Part shown: positions 27,233 to 35,400 of the stretch, in pieces
How positions within the stretch are numbered: the first letter of the stretch is position 1
Layout: every line of letters begins with the position of its first letter
Source of the DNA: a virus
DNA length: 64,000 bases
Reading direction: 5' to 3' (one strand)
IMG/VR virus record: IMGVR_UViG_3300046461_000342
Span: 1-64,000 of that record
Translations under genes and position numbers: made by a program
The notes under the pieces: model-generated
What the model saw: the letters and a program-made list of their open reading frames with translations, nothing else
Databases searched by the model: none
What the model was told of the DNA's origin: nothing

Positions 27233-28825
27233 GTGAACCAGATCCTGCTTGGCGACTGCCTGGACGTTCTTAAGACGTTGCCGGATGAGTCGGTGCACTC
27301 GGTCGTGACCGACCCGCCCTATGGGCTAGGCACGAGAGAGCCGACCTCGGACGAGATCATCGCGTACCTGCAGGGCGGCGAGCTCGATACGTCGGGCGAC
27401 TTCATGGGTCGTGATTGGAGCATCCCGCCGATCTCGGTTTGGCGTGAGTGCCTCCGTGTTCTGAAGCCTGGTGGGCACCTGGTCTCATTCGGCGGAACGC
27501 GTACTTTCGATCTGATCTCGATCGGGATCCGCGCTGCGGGTTTCGAGTGTCGCGACACGATCGCGAGTCAGTTCGGGGTCCAGTGTTTTCAGTGGTTGAA
27601 CGGGTCTGGTTTTCCCAAAGCGCTATCTGTTCAAAAAGCACTTGAGAAGGCTGGGCTCAGTGCTGAGGAAGCTTCCTCTTGGGAGGGCTGGGCCACGGCG
27701 CTCAAGCCTAGTTGGGAGCCGGCGCTGATTTTTCGTAAGCCGCTCGCTGAGTCGACGGTCGCCAAGCAAGTGCTCGCGACTGACACCGGGGCGATGAACA
27801 TCGATGCTTGTCGCGTTGGTGTCCAGACCCGCACCAATAGCTCAAAACCTAGAGCGGAGCGCACTAGTGGGCCGGGGTCGAAGCAGACTGGCGGCATGAC
27901 TCAAGGGACTGAAACCGTGGTTCACAATCACGGTCGATGGCCCGCCAACCTCCTGCTTACCCACGCGGCCGATTGCAAAATCACCGGGACCAAGCGTTTG
28001 CCCGCGCCCGTCATCAACCGTTTCGACGACGGGATGAAGCCCTTCGGTGAGGGTGCCGGCCACGCCTACACGTCGGAGCAGACGGGCGACGCGGACGGCA
28101 TGGAGGAGGTGCCTGTCTATGAATGCGAGGTTGGGTGTCCGGTCAAGGCGCTCGATGGGCAGAGCGGGCCGGCGGGTGGGGCTCCGGGGATTCGAAACAA
28201 CTCGGCGTGCGAGACAAACGTAGCCAAGGGCCGAGAATACGCGCGGACGTCGCAAGGCTACTCGGATGCTGGAGGGGCCTCCCGCTTCTTCAGCCAGTTT
28301 GAATCCGACGCCGCTGAAGTACCCTTCTATGAGTGCGCTGACGGTTGCCCCGTAAAGACCCTGGATGAGCAGAGTGGGCACACTACATCGGGAGTCCGAC
28401 ATGACATGCGAGCGTCTGCACTTGGTCGGATGAACGACGATTCATGGAAGCCTCAAGTGACGCCGCGGAATGGTTTCCCTGACTCTGGGGGCGCGTCCCG
28501 CTTCTTTGGCCAGTTCGAGCCCGACGCACCATTCTTCTACTCGGGCAAGGTCAGCAAGGCCGAGCGCGATCGCGGGCTGCCGAAGGGGACCAACAAGCAC
28601 CCGACGGTGAAGCCGCTCGCTGTGATGCGTTGGCTGGTCAGGCTCGTCACGCCCAAGGGCGGCACGGTCCTGGACCCGTATTGCGGAAGCGGCACCACAT
28701 GCTTGGCGGCGCTCGAGGAGGGCTGCCGGTTCATTGGCATCGAGCGCGACCCGGAGTCGCATCAGGTTGCGGTGCTTCGCACGACTCGTGAGCCCGACCT
28801 CTTTGACGAGCTCGCGGGGCTATGA
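27233..28825 (+). CDS. DNA N4/N6 methyltransferase
   Basis: A 530-residue protein from GTG 27233. The catalytic motif DPPYGLG (about 25-31) comes first and the AdoMet motif DPYCGSGTTCLAA near the end, the order of beta-class DNA methylases. WLVRLVTPKGGTVLDPY precedes motif I, and IGIERDPE gives the acidic ribose-binding strand. The middle is unusually long and contains a duplicated block with YECE or YECA, GCPVK.LD.QSG and GGASRFF..FE, common in this family. The target site is unknown. Together with the methylase-helicase and the MT-A70-type gene it suggests heavy DNA modification. Confidence 0.85.
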   Translation: MNQILLGDCLDVLKTLPDESVHSVVTDPPYGLGTREPTSDEIIAYLQGGELDTSGDFMGRDWSIPPISVWRECLRVLKPGGHLVSFGGTRTFDLISIGIRAAGFECRDTIASQFGVQCFQWLNGSGFPKALSVQKALEKAGLSAEEASSWEGWATALKPSWEPALIFRKPLAESTVAKQVLATDTGAMNIDACRVGVQTRTNSSKPRAERTSGPGSKQTGGMTQGTETVVHNHGRWPANLLLTHAADCKITGTKRLPAPVINRFDDGMKPFGEGAGHAYTSEQTGDADGMEEVPVYECEVGCPVKALDGQSGPAGGAPGIRNNSACETNVAKGREYARTSQGYSDAGGASRFFSQFESDAAEVPFYECADGCPVKTLDEQSGHTTSGVRHDMRASALGRMNDDSWKPQVTPRNGFPDSGGASRFFGQFEPDAPFFYSGKVSKAERDRGLPKGTNKHPTVKPLAVMRWLVRLVTPKGGTVLDPYCGSGTTCLAALEEGCRFIGIERDPESHQVAVLRTTREPDLFDELAGL

Positions 28826-28837
28826 CCCGGCTCCTTT

Positions 28838-29413
28838 TCAGTCGTCGCCCGGGAAGCGCCACGCGCCTTCATAGACTTCGTCGACTGAGAAACTGGTCCC
28901 GTTTGCCAGAGTAACCTTGGCTTCAGCGCCAGCTTCAACAAGCACCCAGGTGGAATCGCGGCGCTGAAAATGCTCGATCAGCGCCGCACGCTGCGACACC
29001 AGAAGGTAGTCAAGAAGGGACGGGCGAGCCCGGTAGAGGCGGAACTTGTCGCCTCGGTCAAAAGCCTCGGTGCCCTTGGACAGGATTTCCACAAGCACCG
29101 TCGGGTTCAAGAGGGCCTGGCCGACCTCGTCAAAATTAGGCTCTCCGCACACGATGCTCATGTCTGGGTAGACGTAACCTGACTCAGTCTCTACGCAGAC
29201 CCGTTGATTCGATTCTAACGCATCGCACGGCGTGCCCCGGAGAAGACGCCCTAGAACAGAGTGCAGGTTAGAGGCGAGTTTGTTGTGGCGCGGGGAAGCA
29301 CCGGCCATTGCGAAGACTTCACCGCCAACAAACTCATGCCTGTCTAGCTGCGTCTTCTCCCATTCGATGAACTCTGCCGGAGTCAGCTTGGGGGTTGGGA
29401 GTGCGCTAGCCAT
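28838..29413 (-). CDS. Uma2-family (DUF820) nuclease-like protein
   Basis: About 191 residues from ATG 29413. The pattern LTPAEFIEWEKTQLDRHEFVGGEVFAMAGAS, then HN.LASNLHSVLGRLL, YVYPDMSIVCGEP, PTVLVEILSKGTEAFDRGDKF and YLLVSQ matches the Uma2 family of the PD-(D/E)xK nuclease fold: P-D in the YPDMS strand and VEILS as the E-x-K-like strand. The family is very common in Cyanobacteria and some Myxococcota, and its cellular role is poorly known. It sits on the opposite strand between two methylase genes and may be a recent arrival from a host genome. Confidence 0.8.
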   Translation of the reverse strand: MASALPTPKLTPAEFIEWEKTQLDRHEFVGGEVFAMAGASPRHNKLASNLHSVLGRLLRGTPCDALESNQRVCVETESGYVYPDMSIVCGEPNFDEVGQALLNPTVLVEILSKGTEAFDRGDKFRLYRARPSLLDYLLVSQRAALIEHFQRRDSTWVLVEAGAEAKVTLANGTSFSVDEVYEGAWRFPGDD

Positions 29414-29483
29414 TACAGGTAAGGATAGCACAAATGGGTGGTTCCGTCGAACGGCGCGCCAACCCCTTGGTGTAGCCGGTGAC

Positions 29484-30212
29484 ATGTCAGCCGCAGCCGC
29501 AGAAAAGAGCGGCCCGTACGAGATCATCTACGCGGACTTCCCGTGGCCGTACACGTCATTCGGCACTGCCAAGCTCACGTACGAGCAAATGCCGGAGCTC
29601 GAGATCGCAGCGTTCGATTGGTCTCGGTTCATGGCCAAACGCTGCGCTGTCTTTTCGTGGGTCACGGGTCCAAAGCTCGCCCTTGCGATGCGTTGCGGCG
29701 AGCAATGGCGTGAGCGGCACGGTCTGCACTACCAGGGCATCGCGTACATCTGGGTTAAGACCACGAAGGACGGCACGCCCATCAGGGCAAGCGGCCCACG
29801 GCCCCGATTCGTAAAGCCGCTCGATGAGCTGCTGCTGGTCTTCTCGACGCATCCGAATGAGCGTGTGTTCCCGCTGCTCAGTGAGAGCCAGGTCCAGCAT
29901 GTGTTTGAGCTCGACCACGATGGTTATGAGGTGCTGCCGCCAGAGTGGCCGGTCGATTACGTGCTGGCGCCCAAGCAGCAGGTGCACTCGCGCAAGCCCG
30001 CCATCTTCCGCGACTTGATCGTCGAGCTCCTGGGCGACAGGCCCCGCATCGAGCTCTTCGCGAGGGAGGCGTGGCCCGGCTGGGACACGTGGGGATCGGA
30101 GGCACCTCCAGCTGTAAGCGAGGCGGTCCCTTCAAAAGAAGAAGCTGTGTCGGACGATGATCTCGACCTTTTCTTACGATGGCAATGGTACCGGCATGGA
30201 CCCAGAGATTGA
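29484..30212 (+). CDS. MT-A70-type adenine methyltransferase
   Basis: A 242-residue protein starting at ATG 29484, 16 bases after a GGTGTA motif. YADFPWPYTSFGTAKLTYEQMPE matches the MT-A70 pattern, where DPPW is followed by a conserved Y..M stretch; here the catalytic tetrapeptide is DFPW. FSWVTGPKLALAMRCGEQWRERHG, GIAYIWVKT and KPLDELLLVFST also fit, as does VHSRKPAIFRDLIVELLGDRPRIELFARE near the end. Bacterial and phage members methylate adenine in DNA, and eukaryotic ones act on RNA. The Pro-to-Phe change may affect specificity. Confidence 0.8.
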   Translation: MSAAAAEKSGPYEIIYADFPWPYTSFGTAKLTYEQMPELEIAAFDWSRFMAKRCAVFSWVTGPKLALAMRCGEQWRERHGLHYQGIAYIWVKTTKDGTPIRASGPRPRFVKPLDELLLVFSTHPNERVFPLLSESQVQHVFELDHDGYEVLPPEWPVDYVLAPKQQVHSRKPAIFRDLIVELLGDRPRIELFAREAWPGWDTWGSEAPPAVSEAVPSKEEAVSDDDLDLFLRWQWYRHGPRD

Positions 30213-30342
30213 ACCTGTAGAGACCAAGGGTCCTTTGGTCCGCACGCCTCGTGCTGATTGGATCGCCCTGCCGATATTGCTATTCATGCTCGCGCTGTCC
30301 TTTGGTGCTGGAGTGGCGCTGGCGATGCTGCTGCATCACTGA
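30196..30342 (+). CDS. Small single-span membrane protein
   Basis: A 48-residue protein from ATG 30196 (61 residues if ATG 30157 is used), overlapping the end of the methylase gene. A polar N-terminus (MDPEIEPVETKG) is followed by one hydrophobic span (WIALPILLFMLALSFGAGVALAMLL). It could be a holin, a spanin-type component or a host-membrane effector. Nothing more specific can be read. Confidence 0.45.
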   Translation: MDPEIEPVETKGPLVRTPRADWIALPILLFMLALSFGAGVALAMLLHH

Positions 30343-30680
30343 TTCTCGACGCGCCGGATGATCTCTTGAGCTCGCTTGCTGGGCTGCTTGGTTAAGAACC
30401 CTCTGCCTCGACCTTGGGCGTAGATCTCTTTTCGCGTCTCGCTATCGAACTGCGCGCCCGTGGGATCGAGCCGGGTTCCGCCTTGCTGTATCCACCAATG
30501 CACGCCGCCGGGGCAGGGGGCCGAGTAGGGTTTGGCCCCCGCCACACTCCCGCCGATCATGTGAAATAGAGATTCGGCGGCTGCGTAGCAGTGCCCCGCC
30601 AATGGGTGAGGGTTGCCGCGCCACTGAGGTAGGAGAAGATCTGGCGTGAGCACCCGTTGAATGCTCTTGATCAGAGACAC
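30336..30680 (-). CDS. Conserved phage protein with C-H-D triad pattern
   Basis: A 114-residue protein. The pattern NPHPLAGHCYAAAESLFHMIGG, GGVHWWIQQGG and RLDPTGAQF is seen in small conserved phage proteins. Cys, His and Asp in this order would suit a papain or transglutaminase-like fold, but activity is not established. It is the second of two minus-strand genes (after the metalloprotease-like gene at 30690) and converges with the membrane protein gene, overlapping it by 7 bases. Confidence 0.55.
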   Translation of the reverse strand: MSLIKSIQRVLTPDLLLPQWRGNPHPLAGHCYAAAESLFHMIGGSVAGAKPYSAPCPGGVHWWIQQGGTRLDPTGAQFDSETRKEIYAQGRGRGFLTKQPSKRAQEIIRRVENQ

Positions 30681-30689
30681 GGTCTGTGA

Positions 30690-31316
30690 TCACCAGGTGA
30701 GGTTGCCTTCAGCCTTCCGCTGCCGGAATGTGGCGATCACGTACGGGCCGTACGCGTGCATCATGTAGACGCCTCCGGCCCATCTCTTGCGGTCGTAGTC
30801 GCTGCCGGTTCTCAGAGCTCGCTCACGGCGATTGCGGATGTTGTCCGCCGCAGCCTGGATCATTTCTTGGCGATACGGCTCCCACAGAGGCGCGTGTGCC
30901 AGTACCCACGTCCCGTAATCAGCGACGGCTTCTTCGTAGAACGGGTCACCCTCGGGGAAGTCGGCCAGCGAGCCGTGGATCATCTCGTGCGTGAGCTTCT
31001 CGAGCGTGGCCCCAGGCTGGTCAAAGAGATGAGAGCCTAAGCAGATCTGGCCTGACACGAGATCGAAGCTCGCGTTTGCGCAGGCCATGTGAAAGCCGTC
31101 CGACAGGGGTAGGATCTTGCTCTTGGGCTGGGTTCCGTACGGACCCAGGGCGTCTTCAACGAACGCGTGAATTTTGGGCGCCCAGAGCTCGACGAATGCG
31201 TTCCAGTGGTCTGGGTAAAAGGCACAGGTGAAACTCTGGGTCGGCAGCGCCGTGCTGGCGGTGCGGAGAGTCTCGCGCACCCCCTCGGGGATAGAGGTCA
31301 TGCCATAGCGTGACAA
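30690..31316 (-). CDS. HExxH metalloprotease-like protein 2
   Basis: About 208 residues from ATG 31316; ATG 31301 (MTSIPEG) is an alternative start. LEKLTHEMIHGSLADF carries a HExxH zinc site and FYEEAVADYGTWVL offers the third Glu ligand, a gluzincin arrangement. It has no similarity to the other HExxH protein at 25434 beyond the site. No signal peptide is seen. Its start overlaps the divergent virion-like gene region, so the two may share a control region around 31300. Confidence 0.6.
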   Translation of the reverse strand: MSRYGMTSIPEGVRETLRTASTALPTQSFTCAFYPDHWNAFVELWAPKIHAFVEDALGPYGTQPKSKILPLSDGFHMACANASFDLVSGQICLGSHLFDQPGATLEKLTHEMIHGSLADFPEGDPFYEEAVADYGTWVLAHAPLWEPYRQEMIQAAADNIRNRRERALRTGSDYDRKRWAGGVYMMHAYGPYVIATFRQRKAEGNLTW

Positions 31317-31342
31317 AAGAACTTTTATGGGATTGCTTGGGT

Positions 31343-31951
31343 ATGCCGGACCTCTTCATCCCTAGTTCCACCGGAATGGTGCAGACCAGCAACCAGATCC
31401 TGACCCGTGTGAATGGGACCGACGCATTCAACGGCTACGTGTATCGGCCAGTCCCTGGTCAATTGCTTCAGACCCGTGGCCTTGGACAGTTCGAGGTAGA
31501 GCACATTGGAACCTGTGGATCGCTGACCGCGGAGGTTGTCACAGGGCCGCCCGGCGCGGCCCGTGCGCTCATCAAACTCACTTCCGAGTTGACCAGTCCC
31601 CCTCGGGATACGGTCCAGCTTTCGCTCGATACGCAGAATCGGCCGGTGCTAACGATTGCCTTTCAAGGTGCCGCTATCATTACAGCGTCGACGCCTGGCG
31701 GTCCGGCGCTCCCCGCTGGGGCCACAGTCCAGGTCCGCGTTTCGTGGAATTCGATAAACCCGCTCCCTAGTGGCCAGTACGTGGACTTCACGCTTCTGAA
31801 CGGTGCCCCTGTTCCTGGCGGCATGGGTGATATCCCGAACGACCCTTGGGCAACGGACTATATGAGATACGTCCGCGTCGGCTACGGCACCCTCCTGGCC
31901 GATTTTAACGGAACACTCCTGAACTTTCAGGTTGGCGACCAACCCATGTGA
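31343..31951 (+). CDS. Probable virion beta-sandwich protein
   Basis: About 202 residues from ATG 31343 (MPDLFIPSSTG); a longer frame from 31310 is less likely because it overlaps the divergent gene. The sequence is rich in Gly, Pro, Thr and alternating hydrophobic strands (TVQVRVSWNSINP, DFTLLNGAP, LLNFQVGD), as in fibre-tip or jelly-roll domains. The family is not recognised. The next gene starts 8 bases after the stop. Confidence 0.45.
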   Translation: MPDLFIPSSTGMVQTSNQILTRVNGTDAFNGYVYRPVPGQLLQTRGLGQFEVEHIGTCGSLTAEVVTGPPGAARALIKLTSELTSPPRDTVQLSLDTQNRPVLTIAFQGAAIITASTPGGPALPAGATVQVRVSWNSINPLPSGQYVDFTLLNGAPVPGGMGDIPNDPWATDYMRYVRVGYGTLLADFNGTLLNFQVGDQPM

Positions 31952-31958
31952 CCCCTTC

Positions 31959-33050
31959 ATGATTAGAGAGCGAATTGCAAATCGTGTTGCGCGGCGCTAT
32001 GCCGCAGCGGCAATGTCCGAAGAGAAGTTCCGGGAGCTGCTCATCAAGATACGCAAGGGCGCGACCACGAGCTTGACGATCAAGCAGTGGTTGGAGGTGC
32101 TGGCTCGGTTGGGCGGGGGCTGGAAGGTGGAAAAGACCGTCGCCTTCGTTACCACCCGGGGCTATGAGACGGCGGATAACCGGCCCCAACACCACTTCGA
32201 GTATGGCCTTGAGCAGATTCAGGCGCGGCACGCGCAGCTGAAGCACCTCGAGGTTTCGAGCAAGCCCTCTGCTCCGAAGTTCGGGCAAAAGTACGTGATG
32301 GACCTCTCGGATGTGAAGGAGGGACAGCCGGGATCTTGGTATGTCACCTATCACGAGTTCGTCGGGACCGACGGGTTCCTTATTACGTCACCGGAGGGAC
32401 AAGTCTTCGAGCTGGGCGCCGATCTAAATCAGGTGGAGCGTGGCGACTACAAAAAGATGACGCCTTACGCACTCGCCGCTTGGCTCGACAAGAAGACCAA
32501 GCTGAAAGAGCAGGCCTCTAACTACCTTGGCTTGGAAACGCACGAGGCCGAGCGAGAGAAGAAGAAGCCCAAGACGCGTAGCGCCAGCGGGACGTGCTCG
32601 TGCTGTTTTCGCAACATCAAGCTGAAGGCCCGCAGTAGTGCGCCGCCCACTGTCGTGCTCCACGGCTACCAGCGGCCCGGTTGGGGGCAGATTCAGGGTA
32701 GTTGCTACGGGGTTGGCTACCAGCCTTTCGAGCTCTCATGCGAAGGCACTGAGCATCTAGTGGGCGTGCTCGACAAGAGTGAAGCTCACCACAAGGACTT
32801 CCTTCGACGCCTCGAGAATGGAGAGGTCGACCAGCTGGCCTATGAGTTGTCCGGCAATGTAAAAATGGTCAAGCCAGGAGAGCCGGCTTGGGACCGCTTA
32901 CTCAAGGGCCGGATTGACGACACGAAGCACATCCTACAGCGGCTTGTGAAAGACCTGCAGGTACTCCGCAAGCTCATCGCAGAATGGAAGCCGCAGCCGT
33001 TGCCCGAAGAGGGCCAGGCGATCAAACCGCCTCCCACGCAGTTTCGGTAG
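31959..33050 (+). CDS. Conserved phage protein with a Cys cluster
   Basis: A 363-residue protein from ATG 31959. The N-terminus has MSEEKFRELLIKIRKGA and the middle a basic stretch. The most telling part is CSCCFRNIKL, followed by VLHGYQRPGWGQIQGSCYGVGYQPFELS, a zinc-finger-like block known from conserved phage proteins of unknown function. The C-terminal third is helical. There is no enzyme motif. It ends the operon before the first tRNA region. Confidence 0.6.
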   Translation: MIRERIANRVARRYAAAAMSEEKFRELLIKIRKGATTSLTIKQWLEVLARLGGGWKVEKTVAFVTTRGYETADNRPQHHFEYGLEQIQARHAQLKHLEVSSKPSAPKFGQKYVMDLSDVKEGQPGSWYVTYHEFVGTDGFLITSPEGQVFELGADLNQVERGDYKKMTPYALAAWLDKKTKLKEQASNYLGLETHEAEREKKKPKTRSASGTCSCCFRNIKLKARSSAPPTVVLHGYQRPGWGQIQGSCYGVGYQPFELSCEGTEHLVGVLDKSEAHHKDFLRRLENGEVDQLAYELSGNVKMVKPGEPAWDRLLKGRIDDTKHILQRLVKDLQVLRKLIAEWKPQPLPEEGQAIKPPPTQFR

Positions 33051-33167
33051 GAGCTCGGAGCCTACACCCCTTAATCTTTACCCTTGGCCCGTGATTCCAG
33101 CCGTCCTTTCAACAACTTGCAACTTTCTCAAGAAACCTTTGCACTTTTCTTTATGAAACCGCTTGCG

Positions 33168-33176
33168 TGCTAGGCT
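33168..33176 (+). promoter_or_regulatory. Possible extended -10 promoter before the first tRNA region
   Basis: TGCTAGGCT fits an extended -10 box and lies in a locally A/T-rich gap (33080-33170). GGTGTAAC follows eight bases later and a hairpin (ACCAG-TAG-CTGGT) lies in the leader. No good -35 is seen. It is placed to drive the small gene at 33249 and, if the terminator is read through, the tRNA genes. Confidence 0.35.
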
Positions 33177-33248
33177 CGCAGGTGTAACAACCCACGAACC
33201 AGTAGCTGGTGGGCTCGGCGCCCGCCCTTGGTTCAAGAGAACACGGAC

Positions 33249-33443
33249 ATGACGACTCAGCTCACATCAAGACCCTTATCCCAGTCGGTGAAAACCGCGG
33301 GGATGTGGTGCGTCCTGAGCTTGGGCTCTGAAGGTCTGTCGGCGAGCTATCTCGGCGGTAAGAACATTACGTCCCACCAAGCCTCGGTGTTTAGCACCCG
33401 CAATCCGCGACCCGAGGCAGATCATAGGGCGGTACTCGACTAA
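33249..33443 (+). CDS. Small unknown protein
   Basis: A 64-residue frame from ATG 33249 reading MTTQLTSRPLSQSV, between a possible promoter and a clear terminator, which supports a separate transcript. There is no recognised motif and no strong ribosome site. It may instead be a leader region. Confidence 0.45.
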   Translation: MTTQLTSRPLSQSVKTAGMWCVLSLGSEGLSASYLGGKNITSHQASVFSTRNPRPEADHRAVLD

Positions 33444-33471
33444 CCAATCCACGAAAGTAGGATTGAATCGA

Positions 33472-33506
33472 GAGCCGCCCGGGAAACCAGGCGGCTCTTT
33501 TCGTTT
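33472..33506 (+). terminator. Rho-independent terminator
   Basis: GAGCCGCC and GGCGGCTC pair perfectly around a 10-base loop and are followed by TTTTCGTTT. This is the clearest intrinsic terminator in the window. Confidence 0.85.
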
Positions 33507-33585
33507 CTAGGGCTCGAATCATGATCACGCGACACGAACCGCTACACGAACGCTATCGACGCTCAGCCGCTACCCAGATGATTCT

Positions 33586-33666
33586 GGTGGGGCTGGGCAC
33601 GAGTGAGCCCAACTGACTGTAAATCAGCCGTTAATCCTGTGGCGGTGCAAATTCCGCCCCCCACCA
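33586..33666 (+). tRNA. tRNA-Tyr (GTA)
   Basis: Acceptor GGTGGGG pairs with CCCCACC; D-arm GGGC/GCCC; anticodon loop CTGTAAA; long variable region as expected for Tyr. The T-loop appears to have 8 bases and the first anticodon-stem pair is A-C. CCA is not encoded. Confidence 0.8.
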
Positions 33667-33687
33667 CTAGAGAGAAAATAGGTATCC

Positions 33688-33741
33688 ATGAGACGACTCA
33701 AACGAACGCTGCGACGCCGCCTATTTTGGGGTCGTAGCTAA
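33688..33741 (+). CDS. Very short Arg-rich peptide frame
   Basis: ATG 33688 opens a 17-residue frame MRRLKRTLRRRLFWGRS that runs into the next tRNA gene. Another tiny frame of the same kind (MKRLRRRR) follows the tRNA at the right end of the window. Translation is not shown, and there is only an A-rich stretch upstream. Confidence 0.25.
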   Translation: MRRLKRTLRRRLFWGRS

Positions 33742-33800
33742 GTGGACAAAGCAGCCGACTTTTAATCGGACGATCGAGGGTTCGATCCCCTCCGACCCTA
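33728..33800 (+). tRNA. tRNA-Lys (TTT)
   Basis: Acceptor GGGGTCG/CGACCCT, D-arm GCTAAGTGGACAAAGC, anticodon loop CTTTTAA, T-arm GAGGG-TTCGATC-CCCTC. CCA is not encoded. Confidence 0.92.
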
Positions 33801-33804
33801 CAAC

Positions 33805-33876
33805 GCCGCGCACGCTCAACGGTCGAGCACCATCCTCTTAAGATGGCTCCACAGGGTTCGACTCCCTGGTGCGGCA
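33805..33876 (+). tRNA. tRNA-Lys (CTT)
   Basis: Acceptor GCCGCGC/GTGCGGC, D-arm GCTC/GAGC, anticodon arm CCATC-CTCTTAA-GATGG, T-arm CAGGG-TTCGACT-CCCTG. Confidence 0.92.
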
Positions 33877-33880
33877 CTGT

Positions 33881-33939
33881 GAAGACGCGAAAGGCCCCGA
33901 ATACCGGGATCAGCCTGGATAAGCGATTGTGGCGTCTTC
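33881..33939 (+). ncRNA. Structured element between tRNA genes
   Basis: GAAGACGC at the left end pairs with GCGTCTTC at the right end and encloses further G/C-rich short pairings. The 59-base unit is too short and lacks a T-arm, so it is not a tRNA. It may be a small RNA or a processing signal. Confidence 0.4.
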
Positions 33940-34040
33940 GTTCGTTGACAACTGAATATAGGAATTCGAGATGACCACGTCATTGGGGTCGTACCGGGCG
34001 GATCCCTGGGCGATGAGTGTGACGTGTGTCATCCGTCTTA

Positions 34041-34105
34041 GCGGGGGTCTTGGGCTCCTAAGGCCCGAGGCCCCCGCGAAAGACATGTAGCTCCATTGCG
34101 GAGCT
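34041..34105 (+). ncRNA. Two strong hairpins between tRNA genes
   Basis: GCGGGGG/CCCCCGC (34041-34077) continues inward with GGGC/GCCC; then AGCTCC-ATTGC-GGAGCT (34089-34105). There is no T tract. They lie in the 244-base gap between tRNA-Lys and tRNA-Asp, which has no gene. Confidence 0.4.
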
Positions 34106-34120
34106 ATCGCAACGTGTTGT

Positions 34121-34192
34121 GCCCTCGTACGCATCGGGTGAGGCGGGCTGATTGTCGATCAGCTGAGGCAGGTTCGACTCCTGTCGGGGGCG
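34121..34192 (+). tRNA. tRNA-Asp (GTC)
   Basis: Acceptor GCCCTCG/CGGGGGC with wobble pairs, anticodon arm GCTGA-TTGTCGA-TCAGC, T-arm GCAGG-TTCGACT-CCTGT. Confidence 0.9.
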
Positions 34193-34196
34193 CCTA

Positions 34197-34290
34197 GACG
34201 GCTGCAGAGCCAATCTGACAGAGGGTCTGTTAGATCACAGCGAGTGTCGAGAATCTAGCCGGTAGCCGCGACCGTACTCGCAGCGGCGTC
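34197..34290 (+). ncRNA. Structured element between tRNA-Asp and the next tRNA
   Basis: GACG-GCTGC at the left pairs with GCAGC-(GG)-CGTC at the right. Inside is a 10-base hairpin ATCTGACAGA-GGG-TCTGTTAGAT (34213-34235). There is no T-arm and no coding frame. Confidence 0.4.
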
Positions 34291-34293
34291 GAC

Positions 34294-34368
34294 GGGGGGT
34301 GACAGGCAAGGGGCCGGCGCTGTTTCGCATTCAGCGGTTGGCGGGTTCGATTCCCGTGCTCTCCACCA
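34294..34368 (+). tRNA. tRNA, probably Ala (CGC), weak fold
   Basis: GGGGGGT/GCTCTCC acceptor with several wobble pairs, T-arm region GCGGG-TTCGATT-CCCGT and an encoded CCA are good. The anticodon loop TTCGCAT has a mismatched closing pair, and the D-arm is irregular, so the anticodon reading is tentative. Confidence 0.6.
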
Positions 34369-34379
34369 GATCAATGCTC

Positions 34380-34451
34380 GGGGTCATCGTCCAATTGGGA
34401 AGACACCTGGTTTGCACCCAGGAAATCGGGGATCGTGTCCCCGTGACTCCA
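34380..34451 (+). tRNA. tRNA-Ala (TGC)
   Basis: Acceptor GGGGTCA/TGACTCC, anticodon arm CCTGG-TTTGCAC-CCAGG, T-arm CGGGG-ATCGTGT-CCCCG. The T-loop starts ATC rather than TTC. Confidence 0.88.
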
Positions 34452-34470
34452 CCGTCTCTGAACACTCAGT

Positions 34471-34505
34471 GGGGATAAGGGCCAGATGTGGGCACCCTTA
34501 TCCCC
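34471..34505 (+). terminator. 11-base-pair hairpin, terminator or processing signal
   Basis: GGGGATAAGGG and CCCTTATCCCC pair perfectly around a 13-base loop immediately before tRNA-Arg. No T tract follows, so RNA processing is as likely as termination. Confidence 0.45.
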
Positions 34506-34508
34506 GTT

Positions 34509-34579
34509 GTCCCCGTCGTCTAAAGGAAAGGCGCAGTCCTACGGAGGCTGCTATGAAGGTTCGAGTCCTTCCGGGGACG
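34509..34579 (+). tRNA. tRNA-Arg (ACG)
   Basis: Acceptor GTCCCCG/CGGGGAC, anticodon stem CAGTC/GGCTG with loop CTACGGA, T-arm GAAGG-TTCGAGT-CCTTC. Its 3' half is echoed by a tRNA fragment at 35598. Confidence 0.88.
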
Positions 34580-34594
34580 CCAAGGCACTGAATC

Positions 34595-35368
34595 CTAGGC
34601 GTGCTGCTCGGCCTGAACGAGGGGGATGTTCGGGCGAACTGTAGCGATGAACTTCCTGAGCTTCCGGAAAGACTCGATGTCCGCCTGGATTTTCACTAGG
34701 GCGGCCAGCTTCGCGGCGGCTTCCTCTTCGACCTCTCTCCGGAGTTCCTCCAGCTCCTTGGTCTCTGCTTTGAGATCTTTTTCCTTGGCGGCTAGCTGAT
34801 CAAGGATTGTTTCGCCGTTCTCAAGCCAGGCAGCGATGTTGTCAGTTTTGCGCTTCCTCGGTGCCGCTACCGGTGTCGGCACGGGCACTGGCGTCGCTTC
34901 GAGCTCTGGCGTCGCTTCGAGCTCTGGCTGCGCCGGTATGACTCGCGGTGCTGCGGACCGTGGGGCGAGCCTGACGAGTTTCTGTTCTTCTACAGGCGCG
35001 GGACTGGGAGCGAGAGTGGGCTCGGCTGTCACCACGGCTGATGCGGGCGTGAGTGCCTCAGCGAGACCTGCAAGCGCTGGTGGGACTGCTCTCAGCCCCG
35101 GCACCGACGGCGGCAAGGGCAACGATTGTTGCGCCGCTTGTGGGTTCGGGACACGGCGGGTTGGCCTGGCGACTGGTCTCAGGCGTTTGTAGGGGATCTT
35201 CTGATTCCCGCCATTTTCGACCCGGACTGTCGCGAACGCCGACTCCTTGTCCACTATGCGGCCAGCTTTCACCGAGCTCGTTACGCCGCCATAACCTGGA
35301 TATTCAACCAGGACATCGTCGCCGACGGCCCAGTCGTCCCTTAAATCCTGCAGGCTGTTTTCTGGCAT
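34595..35368 (-). CDS. Protein with N-terminal SH3-like part, Pro/Ala linker and coiled coil
   Basis: 257 residues on the minus strand. The ATG at 35368 has a strong GGAGG site. Residues 1-65 (DDVLVEYPGYGGVTSSVKAGRIVDKESAFATVRVENG) look like a small SH3 or KOW-type barrel. Residues 70-175 are a flexible Pro/Ala/Val linker with a short internal repeat (PELEATPELEATP). Residues 180-257 form a charged coiled coil (LAAKEKDLKAETKELEELRREVEEE). It may bridge nucleic acid or protein partners. The family is unknown. Confidence 0.65.
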   Translation of the reverse strand: MPENSLQDLRDDWAVGDDVLVEYPGYGGVTSSVKAGRIVDKESAFATVRVENGGNQKIPYKRLRPVARPTRRVPNPQAAQQSLPLPPSVPGLRAVPPALAGLAEALTPASAVVTAEPTLAPSPAPVEEQKLVRLAPRSAAPRVIPAQPELEATPELEATPVPVPTPVAAPRKRKTDNIAAWLENGETILDQLAAKEKDLKAETKELEELRREVEEEAAAKLAALVKIQADIESFRKLRKFIATVRPNIPLVQAEQHA

Positions 35369-35400
35369 GGTTACGCTCCTCCAAGCGCAATGCCCTGAAC

